Positions 6,861-15,409 of a DNA stretch of 44,287 bases are shown here, piece by piece. The stretch lies in contig CATKXX010000026.1 of NCBI GenBank assembly GCA_949840935.1, forward strand, positions 1-44,287, read 5' to 3'. Each line of letters begins with the position of its first letter. The stretch's first letter is position 1. The DNA is from an uncultured Acetatifactor sp. GTDB lineage: Bacteria; Bacillota; Clostridia; Lachnospirales; Lachnospiraceae. Made by a program: the position numbers and the translations under genes. The notes beneath the pieces are model-generated. The model was not told the DNA's origin. It did not search any database and saw only the letters and a list, made by a program, of their open reading frames with translations.

Positions 6861-7904
6861 TTACTGCCCCTGTGCCAGGGGAGCGCAGGGCGGGCAGGAT
6901 TCATTTTCCTGAAATTTCGCCTGAAAGGTAATCTGCAGGTGCTGCCTGCTTTCATCAATCAGGCCGATCAGCAGTTCATACACATAGTTTGTCATCTCCT
7001 CCCAGGGCTGTTCGAAAATAGTGATGGAGGGGACGGAGTACTGCAGAGGGATCATTCCATCGAAACTGATAATGGCCATATCCTTTCCGAGTGTCCTGCC
7101 GACATTGTGGACAGCCCTGACTGCCGCCGGCGTTGCAACATCCGCGGCAGAGCAGATAGCGGTGATCTCCGGATGCGCTTTCAGATGCGCGGATAACGCC
7201 GGGAAGGCATGGTCGCAGATATAATGGCTTTCTATCACATGGGACAGATTGTGCTCGAGACCGCGCTGCCTGAGCACATCCCGGTAAGCGTCCCGCCTGA
7301 GCCCGTAGACACTGGTATCAACTTCGGAAGTAATGAGCGTACAGATATTGCGATGACCCTTTGAAATAAGGTATTCCATCTGTTTGGCGGCAGTACCGTA
7401 GTGATCCACCTGGACACTGGAATAGGTTTCTGTGCTGATCTGATCCGGAAGGACAGTGTTGACGAAAATCACAGGGCAGGGCAGGGACTGAAAATATTTT
7501 GCAGGTACGCTTTTAAATTCGCCTCCAAAATATACCATTCCGGTCAGCTCGTGCCTGTCTATGTATGACAGCAGTTCCTGAAACTTCTCGGTTTTGTCCT
7601 GTGTGTAATAATTGTCATTGAAGGTCAGGATAGTATAATCCGCATTGTGAAGGCGGATGGAAAGCGCTCTGGCTATGGACTGATGGAGCCAGTCGCAGAT
7701 TCCCTCCATGCCCAGCCCAATCTGAGGGATCTTGGAGGTCAGCTTGAGAGACCGGGCACTGTTGCGGGGGGTGTACTGGTTTTCTTCTATGATTTTTAAT
7801 ATGTTCTGACGTGTGGCATCGCTGATGTCGGGATAGTTATTTAATACCTTGGACACTGTGCCCGGAGTCACATTCGCCAGTCTCGCTATATCTCGTATAT
7901 TCAT
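6861..7904 (-). CDS. LacI-family transcriptional regulator
   Basis: A 347-residue repressor with an N-terminal helix-turn-helix (MNIRDIARLANVTPGTVSKVL, hinge around residues 45-55) and a periplasmic-binding-protein-like sugar domain (about 60-330). It probably controls the divergent importer operon at 9241-12994, since CRE-like palindromes (CGAAAACGGTTTCT and TGTTTCGGAAACA) flank the divergent promoters. GAGGAG lies shortly before ATG at 7904. Unusually, the gene starts 68 bases inside the upstream PHP gene, in another frame, so the two are likely translated in a coupled way. The ligand is unknown. Confidence 0.9.
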   Translation of the reverse strand: MNIRDIARLANVTPGTVSKVLNNYPDISDATRQNILKIIEENQYTPRNSARSLKLTSKIPQIGLGMEGICDWLHQSIARALSIRLHNADYTILTFNDNYYTQDKTEKFQELLSYIDRHELTGMVYFGGEFKSVPAKYFQSLPCPVIFVNTVLPDQISTETYSSVQVDHYGTAAKQMEYLISKGHRNICTLITSEVDTSVYGLRRDAYRDVLRQRGLEHNLSHVIESHYICDHAFPALSAHLKAHPEITAICSAADVATPAAVRAVHNVGRTLGKDMAIISFDGMIPLQYSVPSITIFEQPWEEMTNYVYELLIGLIDESRQHLQITFQAKFQENESCPPCAPLAQGQ

Positions 7905-8706
7905 GCTGTTCGGCTCCTCTTATAAGCTCCATAATCGGTTCGATTCCAAACTCTCTCAGACGCTTGTAAGCCTGATCCACCGTGTCATCCCACAAGCTTG
8001 GTATATTGTGGCAGTCAGAGCCAATGATCACCCTGACGGGAGCCTGAGCGGCCATTTTCCAGAAAGCGTCATGAGGATAAGGGTGCCGCAGGCCGTCCGG
8101 GAAATTTTCCAGCTTGCGGCGGAAACCGTTTGCGTTATACTCAAGCACGGTATCAGTAGCGACCGCGGTATCAATGATGATATCAGCAGCCTGTTCGCAA
8201 TGCTTATCCCATGGAAAATGGTTGAGCATATAGATGTCGGGATGGGCCACGGCTTTAAAGTAACCGCTTTTCATTCCTTCCGCGATGGTACGCGCGTAGC
8301 AGAGAAAATGCTCCGTAGAGGGAACCGGCCCATATATGTTGGCATTCTTTCCTTCAGAATCTTTATAGAAATGCTCCCCCATCAGCAGGTAATCAAATTT
8401 CCATGTAGTCAGAAGTTCTTCGTAATAGTTCCGATATTCGGGCAAATATTCTATTTCCAAACCTTTCCATAAAATTATATCAGTATGATATTTTACTGTC
8501 AACGCATTTAGCTCATCCAGGTATTCCCGAAGCTCGCAGAAAGGCATCCGCATACCAAAGTCCTTGTCGGGAAAAGGGCCGTGATCGGAAAACCCCAGCT
8601 GGGAAAGCCCCAGTGAGATAGCGGCCTTAACATAATCCTCCTCTGTTCCCCCAGCGTGTCTGCAGCGCTGGACATGTGTGTGAAAGTTTGTTCTAATGTC
8701 TGCCAT
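7837..8706 (-). CDS. PHP-domain phosphoesterase (histidinol-phosphatase-like)
   Basis: A 289-residue PHP protein with metal-binding motifs in order: FHTH (His9, His11), FSDHGP (Asp41, His42), GLEIEY, GEHF, a central HPDIY, and GSDCHN near 224. The fold carries a trinuclear metal centre and hydrolyses phosphate esters; histidinol phosphate is the textbook substrate. No histidine genes are near. Its place with a LacI regulator and a sugar importer suggests it removes phosphate from an imported or metabolised sugar derivative, which is inference. GGGGAGG lies before the start at 8706. The last 68 bases overlap the LacI gene. Confidence 0.85.
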   Translation of the reverse strand: MADIRTNFHTHVQRCRHAGGTEEDYVKAAISLGLSQLGFSDHGPFPDKDFGMRMPFCELREYLDELNALTVKYHTDIILWKGLEIEYLPEYRNYYEELLTTWKFDYLLMGEHFYKDSEGKNANIYGPVPSTEHFLCYARTIAEGMKSGYFKAVAHPDIYMLNHFPWDKHCEQAADIIIDTAVATDTVLEYNANGFRRKLENFPDGLRHPYPHDAFWKMAAQAPVRVIIGSDCHNIPSLWDDTVDQAYKRLREFGIEPIMELIRGAEQHEYTRYSETGECDSGHSVQGIK

Positions 8707-8754
8707 GGCAAAACCTCCCCTTTATTATATTAAAGTTTTGTCTCTATATTTATT

Positions 8755-8889
8755 TTGCGGCTTGAATATGAAATATCTTTCCAGGTGCATAGGACGCTGC
8801 TGAGATTCCGTTACGAATGTCTGACGGACACGTTCGGTCTTACAGAGCTGCAAGGTTCATATTTCTTAGCCTGGCTGTACATAAAGTAA
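8755..8889 (+). other. Open codon tract without a start in the divergent gap
   Basis: One plus-strand frame stays open for 44 codons and reads like protein (for example RTLLRFRYECLTDTFGL, then a stop at 8887), but it has no ATG and no ribosome site. The same bases form a hairpin (CGAATGTC with GACACGTTCG). It could be a remnant of an inserted repeat or a structured leader of the PHP mRNA. I assign no gene. Confidence 0.2.
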
Positions 8890-8909
8890 GTTTCGTAAAA
8901 TAAAACAAC

Positions 8910-8922
8910 TGTTTCGGAAACA
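8910..8922. promoter_or_regulatory. LacI-type palindrome on the PHP side
   Basis: TGTTTCGGAAACA is a perfect 6-1-6 palindrome about 45 bases downstream of the predicted minus-strand start point of the PHP-lacI transcript. Its half-sites (GAAAC) resemble those of LacI-family operators, so autoregulation is plausible. Confidence 0.5.
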
Positions 8923-8923
8923 A

Positions 8924-8958
8924 TTCGCTATGCGAGAAAGCACTGTATTACGCTTTCT
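8924..8958 (-). other. Hairpins in the PHP mRNA leader
   Basis: TCGC-tat-GCGA and, next to it, AGAAAGC (8935-8941) with GCTTTCT (8952-8958) around a 10-base loop. These lie at the very start of the predicted 250-base leader of the PHP transcript. They may protect the 5' end or modulate expression. Confidence 0.35.
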
Positions 8959-8967
8959 ATAAGATTA

Positions 8968-8996
8968 ATTATAACATTAACCAAAAAAAAAAGCAA
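8968..8996 (-). promoter_or_regulatory. Promoter of the PHP-lacI transcript
   Basis: On the minus strand TTGCTT (8996-8991), a 17-base spacer that begins with a run of T, then TATAAT (8973-8968). This places the start point near 8961 and gives a leader of about 250 bases. Confidence 0.6.
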
Positions 8997-9045
8997 TACT
9001 CTACTTAAAATATACAATATGACGAATAAATTCTTAAATTTTCTA

Positions 9046-9074
9046 TTGACATACGTCAAAAAGTCTAGTAATAT
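9046..9074 (+). promoter_or_regulatory. Promoter of the sugar importer operon
   Basis: TTGACA (9046-9051), 17 bases, TAATAT (9069-9074). The -35 box lies inside a further inverted repeat, TTGAC-atac-GTCAA (9046-9059), which may bind another regulator. Confidence 0.65.
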
Positions 9075-9089
9075 CAAACTACAAAGGTA

Positions 9090-9103
9090 CGAAAACGGTT
9101 TCT
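9090..9103 (+). promoter_or_regulatory. CRE/LacI-type operator of the importer operon
   Basis: CGAAAACGGTTTCT matches 12 of 14 positions of the CcpA consensus TGWAANCGNTNWCA. It lies about 10 bases past the predicted start point, so either CcpA or the divergent LacI regulator could block transcription here. Confidence 0.6.
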
Positions 9104-9240
9104 AAACAAAACATATTTTCAGAATGAGAAAACGGAATAAATACACGAAACAGTACAGGGAAACAGCAATGTGTTTTCGCCTATATTTCCGAAACAAAAT
9201 TTCTGAAAATAAAATTCATTGTAAGCAGGAGGAAAAGAAC

Positions 9241-10590
9241 ATGAAAAAGAAGTTGTTAAGTGTTGGATTGTCAGCTGCCATGATGCTTTCACTGGCAGCC
9301 TGCGGAAACGGTTCCGGAGAGTCCGGCTCGGGCAGTGCATCACAGGCGTCTGATTCAGGGGTATCACAGGCGTCTTCTGCCGAAGCGTCTAGTTCAGGGG
9401 CATCGCAGGCGTCTTCTGAGACACCGGCGGCAGAGGAGGAACCCATTACCTGTACGCTGAAGGTATGGGCACCTTCCGAGGATCAGGATCAGGAGTACGG
9501 TGCATGGCTTCAGACCATGTGCGAGCAGTTCAACGGGCTGCATCCCAACTGGGACATCACCTTTGAATATGGTGTATGTACCGAGTCCGATGCGAGAAAG
9601 CAGGTTTTGAACGATCTTGAGGCCGCTGCGGATGTGTTCCTGTTCTCATCCACCAACCTTGAGTATTTTTGCAAGGAGCAGGCTCTGGCGGAGTTGGGCG
9701 GAAAATATCTGGATACAGTGAATCAGCATTATTCCCCTACGCTTGTTAAGTCCCTTACATATGAGGACGGCGGCGTATACGGTGTGCCTCTCACGACAAA
9801 TACATATTTCATGTATTATGACAAGAGCGTATTTTCTGAGGATGATATCAAGTCCCTTGATAAAATGCTTGAAAAAGGAAAGGTTTCTGTCCAGCTGGAC
9901 AACGGATTTTACAATGCCTGCTTCTTCCTTGGAGCGGGCGGGACATTCTTTGGAGAAGGCGGCATGGATCGCGAGGCCGGAATCCACTTCTACTCCGATG
10001 AGGGCATTGCGATGACAGAGTACCTGATCGATCTGGCTGCCAACGAAAACTTTGTCTCAGCGTCTCCCGAAGATGCCATCTCCATGATGCGAGAGGGCAC
10101 TGTGAATGCATATTTCTGCGGTACATGGCAGGCGGCGCAGACCAGGGAAATCCTTGGGGATAATTTTGGTGTTGCGGCTCTTCCCTCTGTAAATGTAAAC
10201 GGTACGGATTATCAGCTTCGCCCTTTTAACTCCGCAAAGGGAATCGGCGTGAAGTCAACCACACAGTATCCCCAGGTGGCTATTGAGCTGGCTCTTTATC
10301 TCGGAGGATACGACAGCGAGCAGTATCATTATGAGAAGCGCGGTTATGTACCTTGCTATGACGAGTATCTTGCCACCCCTGAAATCCAGGCGGATGAGGT
10401 GGTGATGGTGGACAGCTATACAGTTTCCAATATTGCAGTACCCCGTATGAGCTTCACGGAGATGTCCTGGTTCTGGACGCCTGCTGAGAGCTTCGGCAAA
10501 GAAATCCTGAGCGGGGATGTTACAAAAGCAAATGCGGAAGAAAAGCTGAAGGCATTTGATGAGGCAGCAAATTCCTCCGGGCTGGAATAA
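9241..10590 (+). CDS. ABC transporter sugar-binding lipoprotein (MalE-type)
   Basis: A 449-residue extracellular binding protein. Residues 1-20 form a lipoprotein signal ending LSLAAC, with Cys21 as the lipidated residue. A Ser/Ala/Gln/Gly linker (about 22-65) contains repeated SQASS blocks. The rest is a two-lobed solute-binding fold of the family 1 (maltodextrin-like) type. AGGAGG lies 8 bases before ATG 9241, which gives a proper signal peptide; a longer frame from 9124 does not. It is first in an operon with two permeases. An intrinsic terminator after it should keep binding protein in excess. No ATPase is present; a shared MsmX-type ATPase elsewhere is usual in this group. Confidence 0.92.
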   Translation: MKKKLLSVGLSAAMMLSLAACGNGSGESGSGSASQASDSGVSQASSAEASSSGASQASSETPAAEEEPITCTLKVWAPSEDQDQEYGAWLQTMCEQFNGLHPNWDITFEYGVCTESDARKQVLNDLEAAADVFLFSSTNLEYFCKEQALAELGGKYLDTVNQHYSPTLVKSLTYEDGGVYGVPLTTNTYFMYYDKSVFSEDDIKSLDKMLEKGKVSVQLDNGFYNACFFLGAGGTFFGEGGMDREAGIHFYSDEGIAMTEYLIDLAANENFVSASPEDAISMMREGTVNAYFCGTWQAAQTREILGDNFGVAALPSVNVNGTDYQLRPFNSAKGIGVKSTTQYPQVAIELALYLGGYDSEQYHYEKRGYVPCYDEYLATPEIQADEVVMVDSYTVSNIAVPRMSFTEMSWFWTPAESFGKEILSGDVTKANAEEKLKAFDEAANSSGLE

Positions 10591-10697
10591 GGATGCAGAT
10601 AACGATTTGGAAGGCGCTTCCGCGGCTGTGATTGACAGGATTCCGAACAGTTACGGATGAAGAGTGGAACGGAAGTGCAGGTGACAGTGATTATGAG

Positions 10698-10735
10698 CCC
10701 GCAGGCATATTGTAGTAATGTGTCTGCGGGTTTTT
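10698..10735 (+). terminator. Attenuating terminator between binding-protein and permease genes
   Basis: A 13-bp stem (CCCGCAGGCATAT with ATGTGTCTGCGGG, two wobble pairs, 7-base loop) is followed by TTTTT. It lies inside the operon, so partial read-through would set the ratio of binding protein to permease. Confidence 0.85.
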
Positions 10736-10754
10736 CAGGAGAGGGGTTTTAACG

Positions 10755-12131
10755 ATGAAAACGAGGAAATCGAAAAAAGAATTTGAAAATAAATACCCCG
10801 CTGCGGATGCCCTGAAAAAGGGCTCCATGCTGACGCGGCTTTCCGCATTGATATTCGGCGCGGGATGCCTGGCCCGGGGGCAGATTGAAAAGGGCCTGCT
10901 TTTTCTGGCAGCAGAAATCGCCATTTTGTTCTATATGATCCAAACAGGCTTTTATAATTTAAGCATGTTGATCACATTGGGTGAAATGGAGCAGCAGAAG
11001 GTCTGGAATGAGGCCAAGAGTATCTATGAATATGTGGATGGGGATCGTTCCCAGCTGATCCTGCTGTACGGGATTATCACGCTGGCGATTGTACTGTTAT
11101 TTGTCCTGCTTGGCCGAAGCTCCCTGCGGCAGGCATATAAACTGGAGTGCCTGAAAAAGGAAGGGCATAGGATTCTTTCCTTCAGGGAGGAATTGCAGAA
11201 CCTGTTCAATGGGAATCTGCATATGACACTGCTGTCGCTTCCAGTGACGGGTGTGCTGATGTTTACGATACTGCCTCTGGTATTCATGATCAGCATGGCT
11301 TTTACAAGCTACAGTGTGGAAAACAGCAAGCTGGTTCTGTTTGACTGGGTAGGGCTTGAGAATTTTAAGCGTGTCATTGGACTTGGGGGAAGCCTTGGGA
11401 AAACCTTCTGGCCTGTGCTGGGATGGACGCTCATCTGGGCGCTGGTGGCTACCTTCTCCAACTATTTCTGCGGATTGATACTGGCTCTTTTCATCAACTG
11501 GAAGGAGATCAGAGGGAAGAAGATGTGGAGGTTTTTCTTTGTGCTGACTATTGCGATCCCCCATTTCGTAACCCTGCTGATCATGCGTACCATGCTGCAG
11601 CCGGAGGGCGCGGTCAACATTATGCTGCGGAATATGGGGATTTTGGGTGCGAAAGAATCCCTTCCCTTCTTTACCAACGCGACCTGGGCGAGAGTGACTG
11701 TAATCCTGATCAACATCTGGGTGGGCGTTCCCTATATGCTGCTTCAGGTGACGGGGATCCTGCAGAATATTCCCCAGGAGCTTTATGAGGCGGCCCGGGT
11801 GGACGGGGCAGGGCCTATTGTGACATTCCGCAAGATTACGCTGCCCTATATGATGTTTATTATGATGCCTTATCTGATCACTACCTTTACCGGTAATGTG
11901 AACAATTTCAATGTCATTTTCCTGACTTCTGAAGGTCTGCCGAGGCCTGTGGATTCCACTGCAGGTAAGACGGATCTGCTGGTCACCTGGTTGTATAAGC
12001 TGACGATTGAGAACCAGTACTACAATGTCGGCGCGGTGATCGGTATCATGACTTTCGTAACGTTGGCCGTTGTGTCGCTGATCACTTTCAAATTCAGCGG
12101 TTCCAACAAGAATGAGGAGGCGTTCAGATGA
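10755..12131 (+). CDS. ABC sugar transporter permease, MalF-type
   Basis: A 458-residue inner-membrane permease. Two extra N-terminal spans lie at about residues 45-62 and 101-120, as in MalF-type subunits, and the permease core is about 160-450. The EAA loop that contacts the ATPase is at 345-362 (YEAARVDGAGPIVTFRKI). It pairs with the MalG-type protein encoded next, whose start overlaps this stop (ATGA at 12128). A GGAGAGG sequence precedes ATG 10755. Substrate is probably an oligosaccharide, judging from family and the MalE-type partner. The exact sugar is unknown. Confidence 0.92.
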   Translation: MKTRKSKKEFENKYPAADALKKGSMLTRLSALIFGAGCLARGQIEKGLLFLAAEIAILFYMIQTGFYNLSMLITLGEMEQQKVWNEAKSIYEYVDGDRSQLILLYGIITLAIVLLFVLLGRSSLRQAYKLECLKKEGHRILSFREELQNLFNGNLHMTLLSLPVTGVLMFTILPLVFMISMAFTSYSVENSKLVLFDWVGLENFKRVIGLGGSLGKTFWPVLGWTLIWALVATFSNYFCGLILALFINWKEIRGKKMWRFFFVLTIAIPHFVTLLIMRTMLQPEGAVNIMLRNMGILGAKESLPFFTNATWARVTVILINIWVGVPYMLLQVTGILQNIPQELYEAARVDGAGPIVTFRKITLPYMMFIMMPYLITTFTGNVNNFNVIFLTSEGLPRPVDSTAGKTDLLVTWLYKLTIENQYYNVGAVIGIMTFVTLAVVSLITFKFSGSNKNEEAFR

Positions 12132-12994
12132 AAAAATTCAGCAGATATCCTTTTAAGAAAAAAGTAATGGTGATTGCTGCTCATTTGCTGCTTACCGTAT
12201 TGTCCGTGATCTGGCTGATTCCCATTTTGTGGGTTATCCTGACCAGCTTCCGCGGAACGAAGGGCTCCTATAGCTCCACCTTTTTCCCTACCAGCTATAC
12301 CTTTGATAATTACATAAAGCTATTTACAGATTTCTCGGTGTTTAATTTCCCGAAGATGCTGTTCAATACCTTTTTGGTGGCTACCGCCAGCTGTCTGATC
12401 TCCACGTTTTTCGTGATCGCGGTGGCGTACACCCTGTCGAGGCTGCGCTTTAAGGCCAGGAAACCGTTGATGAACGCAGCTATGATCATCCATCTTTTCC
12501 CGGGCTTCATGTCCATGATCGCGGTATACTATATCATCAAGATGATCGGCTGGACCGCAGGCCCCATGCTTCGTGTCGCCATGATCGCGGTCTATGCCGG
12601 AGGAGCGGGCTGCGGCTACCATATCGCAAAGGGGTTCTTCGACACGGTTTCCATTTCCCTGGACGAAGCGGCCATGCTGGACGGCGCGAGTAAGTGGCAG
12701 GTGCTGACGAAGATCATCATGCCCTTAAGTAAGCCGGTGGTGGTCTACACCCTGTTGACCTCCTTCGCCGGCCCCTTCAAGGATTTCATGCTGGCGAAGG
12801 TGCTGTGCGGAACTCACAGGGATTACTATACGGTGGCCGTCGGCCTGTATCAGATGCTGGATGTGGAATATATCGACCAGTGGTTCTGCAGCTTTGCCGC
12901 GGGGGCCGTCATCATTTCCATTCCTGTGGGCGCCCTGTTCCTGGCGACACAGAAGTACTATGTGGAGGGAATCAGCGGTGCGGTAAAAGGATAA
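12128..12994 (+). CDS. ABC sugar transporter permease, MalG-type
   Basis: A 288-residue permease with six predicted spans and an EAA loop at about 178-200 (LDEAAMLDGASKWQVLTKII). It forms the membrane channel with the upstream MalF-type subunit. Translation is coupled through the 4-base ATGA overlap at 12128-12131. No glycosidase or ATPase gene follows; the operon ends at a strong terminator 20 bases after the stop codon. The N-terminal span (about 13-38) and the C-terminal span near 265 fit the usual length for this family. Confidence 0.92.
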   Translation: MKKFSRYPFKKKVMVIAAHLLLTVLSVIWLIPILWVILTSFRGTKGSYSSTFFPTSYTFDNYIKLFTDFSVFNFPKMLFNTFLVATASCLISTFFVIAVAYTLSRLRFKARKPLMNAAMIIHLFPGFMSMIAVYYIIKMIGWTAGPMLRVAMIAVYAGGAGCGYHIAKGFFDTVSISLDEAAMLDGASKWQVLTKIIMPLSKPVVVYTLLTSFAGPFKDFMLAKVLCGTHRDYYTVAVGLYQMLDVEYIDQWFCSFAAGAVIISIPVGALFLATQKYYVEGISGAVKG

Positions 12995-13014
12995 ATACAA
13001 ATAGTTTAACCTGA

Positions 13015-13050
13015 AATAAGGACTGCCGGGAAACCGGCAGTCCTTATTAT
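13015..13050 (+). terminator. Intrinsic terminator of the importer operon
   Basis: A perfect 15-bp stem, AATAAGGACTGCCGG with CCGGCAGTCCTTATT, closed by a GAAA tetraloop. The A/T-rich base lets it work in either direction, though genes on the right are far away (the next minus-strand gene ends at 13217). Confidence 0.85.
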
Positions 13051-13216
13051 ATTCCACATTGAAACAGCACCAGCCGCCAAGTGTTCCTCCGGGATGATCA
13101 ATGTGTGAACCGAGACACTGGCGATACGTTGCCGCACTCTTCCCAGAACTGATGCTGTGTATATTATAGTATGGATTGGCAGCGGGCGCAAGGATTATCG
13201 GAGGAAACAGCCGATA

Positions 13217-14179
13217 TTACGGTGTCCCGGCTGCTTCCGGAGGCTGGGACAGGATTTCTGTGATCCTCTGGATCAGCTCGTCCTCCTTTAAGCGGAATTT
13301 GATTTCCACCCGTCGGGAAGCGGCCATATCAATCTCGTCTGTCCCTTCCACATAGATGGGGCTGCTGTAAGACCGGCCATTAATAGTCAGCAGGGACTGC
13401 AGCTGTTCTACCTTCTCCTGGCTGAGACCGTTGGCCGGGTTCAGGATATATCTGGCTACCGAGCTGGCACGATCCGAAGACAGGGTCATATTGTGCTGAT
13501 AGCTGCCGTCAGTGTCCGTATGGCCTTCAATGATGATCTCAGCGATATAATCCCGGAACTGATCCTGGAGCAGTACATCCAGATACATGGGAATGATTTC
13601 CGTCAAAGTAGCTTTACTGGTATCCGTCAGGTTGGCGCTGTTGTACTTGAACAGCACATCCGAGGAAAAGCTGATGGAGCCGTTCTGTGGATCCACTTCC
13701 ATACTGGAATTGTTAAACCTGGATTGCAGCTGACCGATGATGTCCGTCCTGATGCCCACGATATCCTGAAGCTGGCTCCGGGTGGACTCCAGCTCCCCCC
13801 TGGCTTCGTCAATCTCCAGATAAGCCGCCGCCAGCTGCTCCTGGGTCAGTGCTGCAGCGTCGTAAGCCGCCTGCAGCTTTAACAGGGAATCCTCCAGGTC
13901 ATGGCGGGAAGCCTCGATCTCACTGCGGTAATTGTCCAGGTCAACCTTGGCCAGCTCCAGCTCCTCCGTTGCTGTTTCCAGCTTTTGCTTTGCCGCGTTC
14001 AGCTCGGCCTGGGTCTGCTCCAGGGCAGTCGTCTTTTGTTTATAGATTGCCAGTGTAATGGCGATGATCAGGACAAAGATGAGCAGCAGGGCGGCCATCA
14101 TGTCCGAATAGGACTGCCAGTAGCTGGGCTCCTCAAATGTCCCTCTTTTTCGATATCTTTTCGTCAATTTGGTTTCCAC
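13217..14179 (-). CDS. OmpA/MotB-like motor subunit (ZorB-like architecture)
   Basis: A 320-residue protein with a short basic N-terminus, one membrane span at about residues 27-46 preceded by the MotB/ExbD-type segment SYSDMMAALLLIF (Asp26 in the proton-channel position), a long helical stalk (about 50-150), and a C-terminal OmpA peptidoglycan-binding domain (GHTDTDG at 219-225, SSDRA at 234-238). It should pair with the MotA-like protein encoded 20 bases upstream to form an ion-driven rotary unit anchored to the wall. The stalk-plus-OmpA plan resembles ZorB of Zorya defence, but ZorC, ZorD and ZorE are not nearby, and no flagellar genes are either. Confidence 0.85.
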   Translation of the reverse strand: METKLTKRYRKRGTFEEPSYWQSYSDMMAALLLIFVLIIAITLAIYKQKTTALEQTQAELNAAKQKLETATEELELAKVDLDNYRSEIEASRHDLEDSLLKLQAAYDAAALTQEQLAAAYLEIDEARGELESTRSQLQDIVGIRTDIIGQLQSRFNNSSMEVDPQNGSISFSSDVLFKYNSANLTDTSKATLTEIIPMYLDVLLQDQFRDYIAEIIIEGHTDTDGSYQHNMTLSSDRASSVARYILNPANGLSQEKVEQLQSLLTINGRSYSSPIYVEGTDEIDMAASRRVEIKFRLKEDELIQRITEILSQPPEAAGTP

Positions 14180-14199
14180 CCTTCTTTATGCTTAAGCCC

Positions 14200-15351
14200 C
14201 TACAGATCATGAGTTTCCGCGTAGGTATACAGCTGGTTGCTGATTTCCTCGTTGATGGTGCTGCAGGTGGCATCGATCCGTTCTGCCTGCTCCTTGAGCT
14301 GCCGGGCCATGTCCTCCTGTCGGGCCATGGTCTCCTCCAATGCCCGCTGCAGGACGCGATTGGCCTGCAGGAGTTCTCTGGTGGTTTCTGTCATGCTGCA
14401 GTAGTTGTCTGCGTAGGTCTCCTGGGCACTGCAGGCCTTTTGCAGGGTCATGCCAAGCCGGTCGAAGTCCGTCCCCAGGGCCTGCTCCATCCTGGCTGCG
14501 AAGCTCTGTGCCATTTTGTCCAGGCTTTCCGCCTGATCCCTGGATTCCCCCTTTAATAGCTCCGTCATCTGTTTCATGGAATTGGCCATATTGGCCTGAT
14601 ACACCAGCATGGCCCTGATGTTTTCATCCGGGCTCTTGACGGTGGGTTCCACGCACTCGCGGAAGGTGTCCAGGAATTCCTGCAGTTTGTCGTATGCGTC
14701 CGCCATCAGGCTGCGGTAGGCAAACTGGAATACCAGGGAAAACAGGATGCCGTACACCGAGGTATGGAAGGCTACCTTCATGCCGTCAAGCAGCGGCCCC
14801 ACATTGTCCGAAATGGTGTAGATATCATCGCCGTTAAAGGATCCCAGGCCGATGGACAGGCCGATGAACGTGCCCAGGATGCCCAGCCCTGTCATGGTTC
14901 CTGAGATTGCGGAGTTGTAATAATTCATCCCCGTCTGGTTCAGCAGGTCTTCGTTGAGATAATCTTCCAGCTCGCAGCGTTCCGCCAGGCCGTGCCTGGT
15001 CTGATAGCTGTTCATCTTCTTTTGGTACCGGCCGAATGCCTCGTCCAGGATCTCATCCTCGAAAACCTTGCTCTTACTGCGGTAGGTGTCCCACAATTTA
15101 TGGTTTCCACCTTCATATGCCTTATAAATCTTGTCCGATTCGTCGAGCAGCTTGTCCGTCATAATATTTAATCTGTGAAAGCTGGAAAAAGAAATCAGGA
15201 ACAGGATGCCGATCAACAGCAGGAACGTCAGGTTGATCACCAGGTTGCCGGTGGATGTAACCTGCCCGGTAAATACCCCGTTTACGACCAGTACAAAGCC
15301 CACTACAAACAGGTATACCGGCAAAAGTAAATAATACAGTCTGTTTTTCAT
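14200..15351 (-). CDS. MotA/TolQ/ExbB-like motor subunit with long cytoplasmic tail
   Basis: A 383-residue membrane protein. Two spans near the N-terminus (about 6-27 and 37-55), a cytoplasmic helical segment, then two spans at 147-171 (SAISGTMTGLGILGTFIGLSIG) and 191-213 form a MotA/ExbB proton-channel core. Residues about 220-383 are a long coiled-coil tail. Such tails occur in ZorA. The OmpA-like partner follows in the same operon. GGAGGAG lies before the start at 15351. The pair may be a standalone cell-envelope motor; calling it Zorya would need the effector genes, which are absent. Confidence 0.82.
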   Translation of the reverse strand: MKNRLYYLLLPVYLFVVGFVLVVNGVFTGQVTSTGNLVINLTFLLLIGILFLISFSSFHRLNIMTDKLLDESDKIYKAYEGGNHKLWDTYRSKSKVFEDEILDEAFGRYQKKMNSYQTRHGLAERCELEDYLNEDLLNQTGMNYYNSAISGTMTGLGILGTFIGLSIGLGSFNGDDIYTISDNVGPLLDGMKVAFHTSVYGILFSLVFQFAYRSLMADAYDKLQEFLDTFRECVEPTVKSPDENIRAMLVYQANMANSMKQMTELLKGESRDQAESLDKMAQSFAARMEQALGTDFDRLGMTLQKACSAQETYADNYCSMTETTRELLQANRVLQRALEETMARQEDMARQLKEQAERIDATCSTINEEISNQLYTYAETHDL

Positions 15352-15409
15352 TGGTTCTCCTCCATTGGTATATAAAGCTTTTTCTTATTTTCCCCATCAT
15401 ATGAATTTT

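Noticed and set aside
8710..8960. Known metabolite riboswitch in the PHP leader
   Set aside because: Several hairpins exist, but I cannot match the conserved core of any riboswitch class that I know.
13901..14556. Plus-strand frames opposite the motor genes
   Set aside because: They overlap the well-supported MotA-like and OmpA-like genes and show no motif or start signal.
13217..15351. Zorya phage-defence system
   Set aside because: Only the motor pair is present. ZorC, ZorD and ZorE are absent from both sides; neighbours are eut and importer genes.
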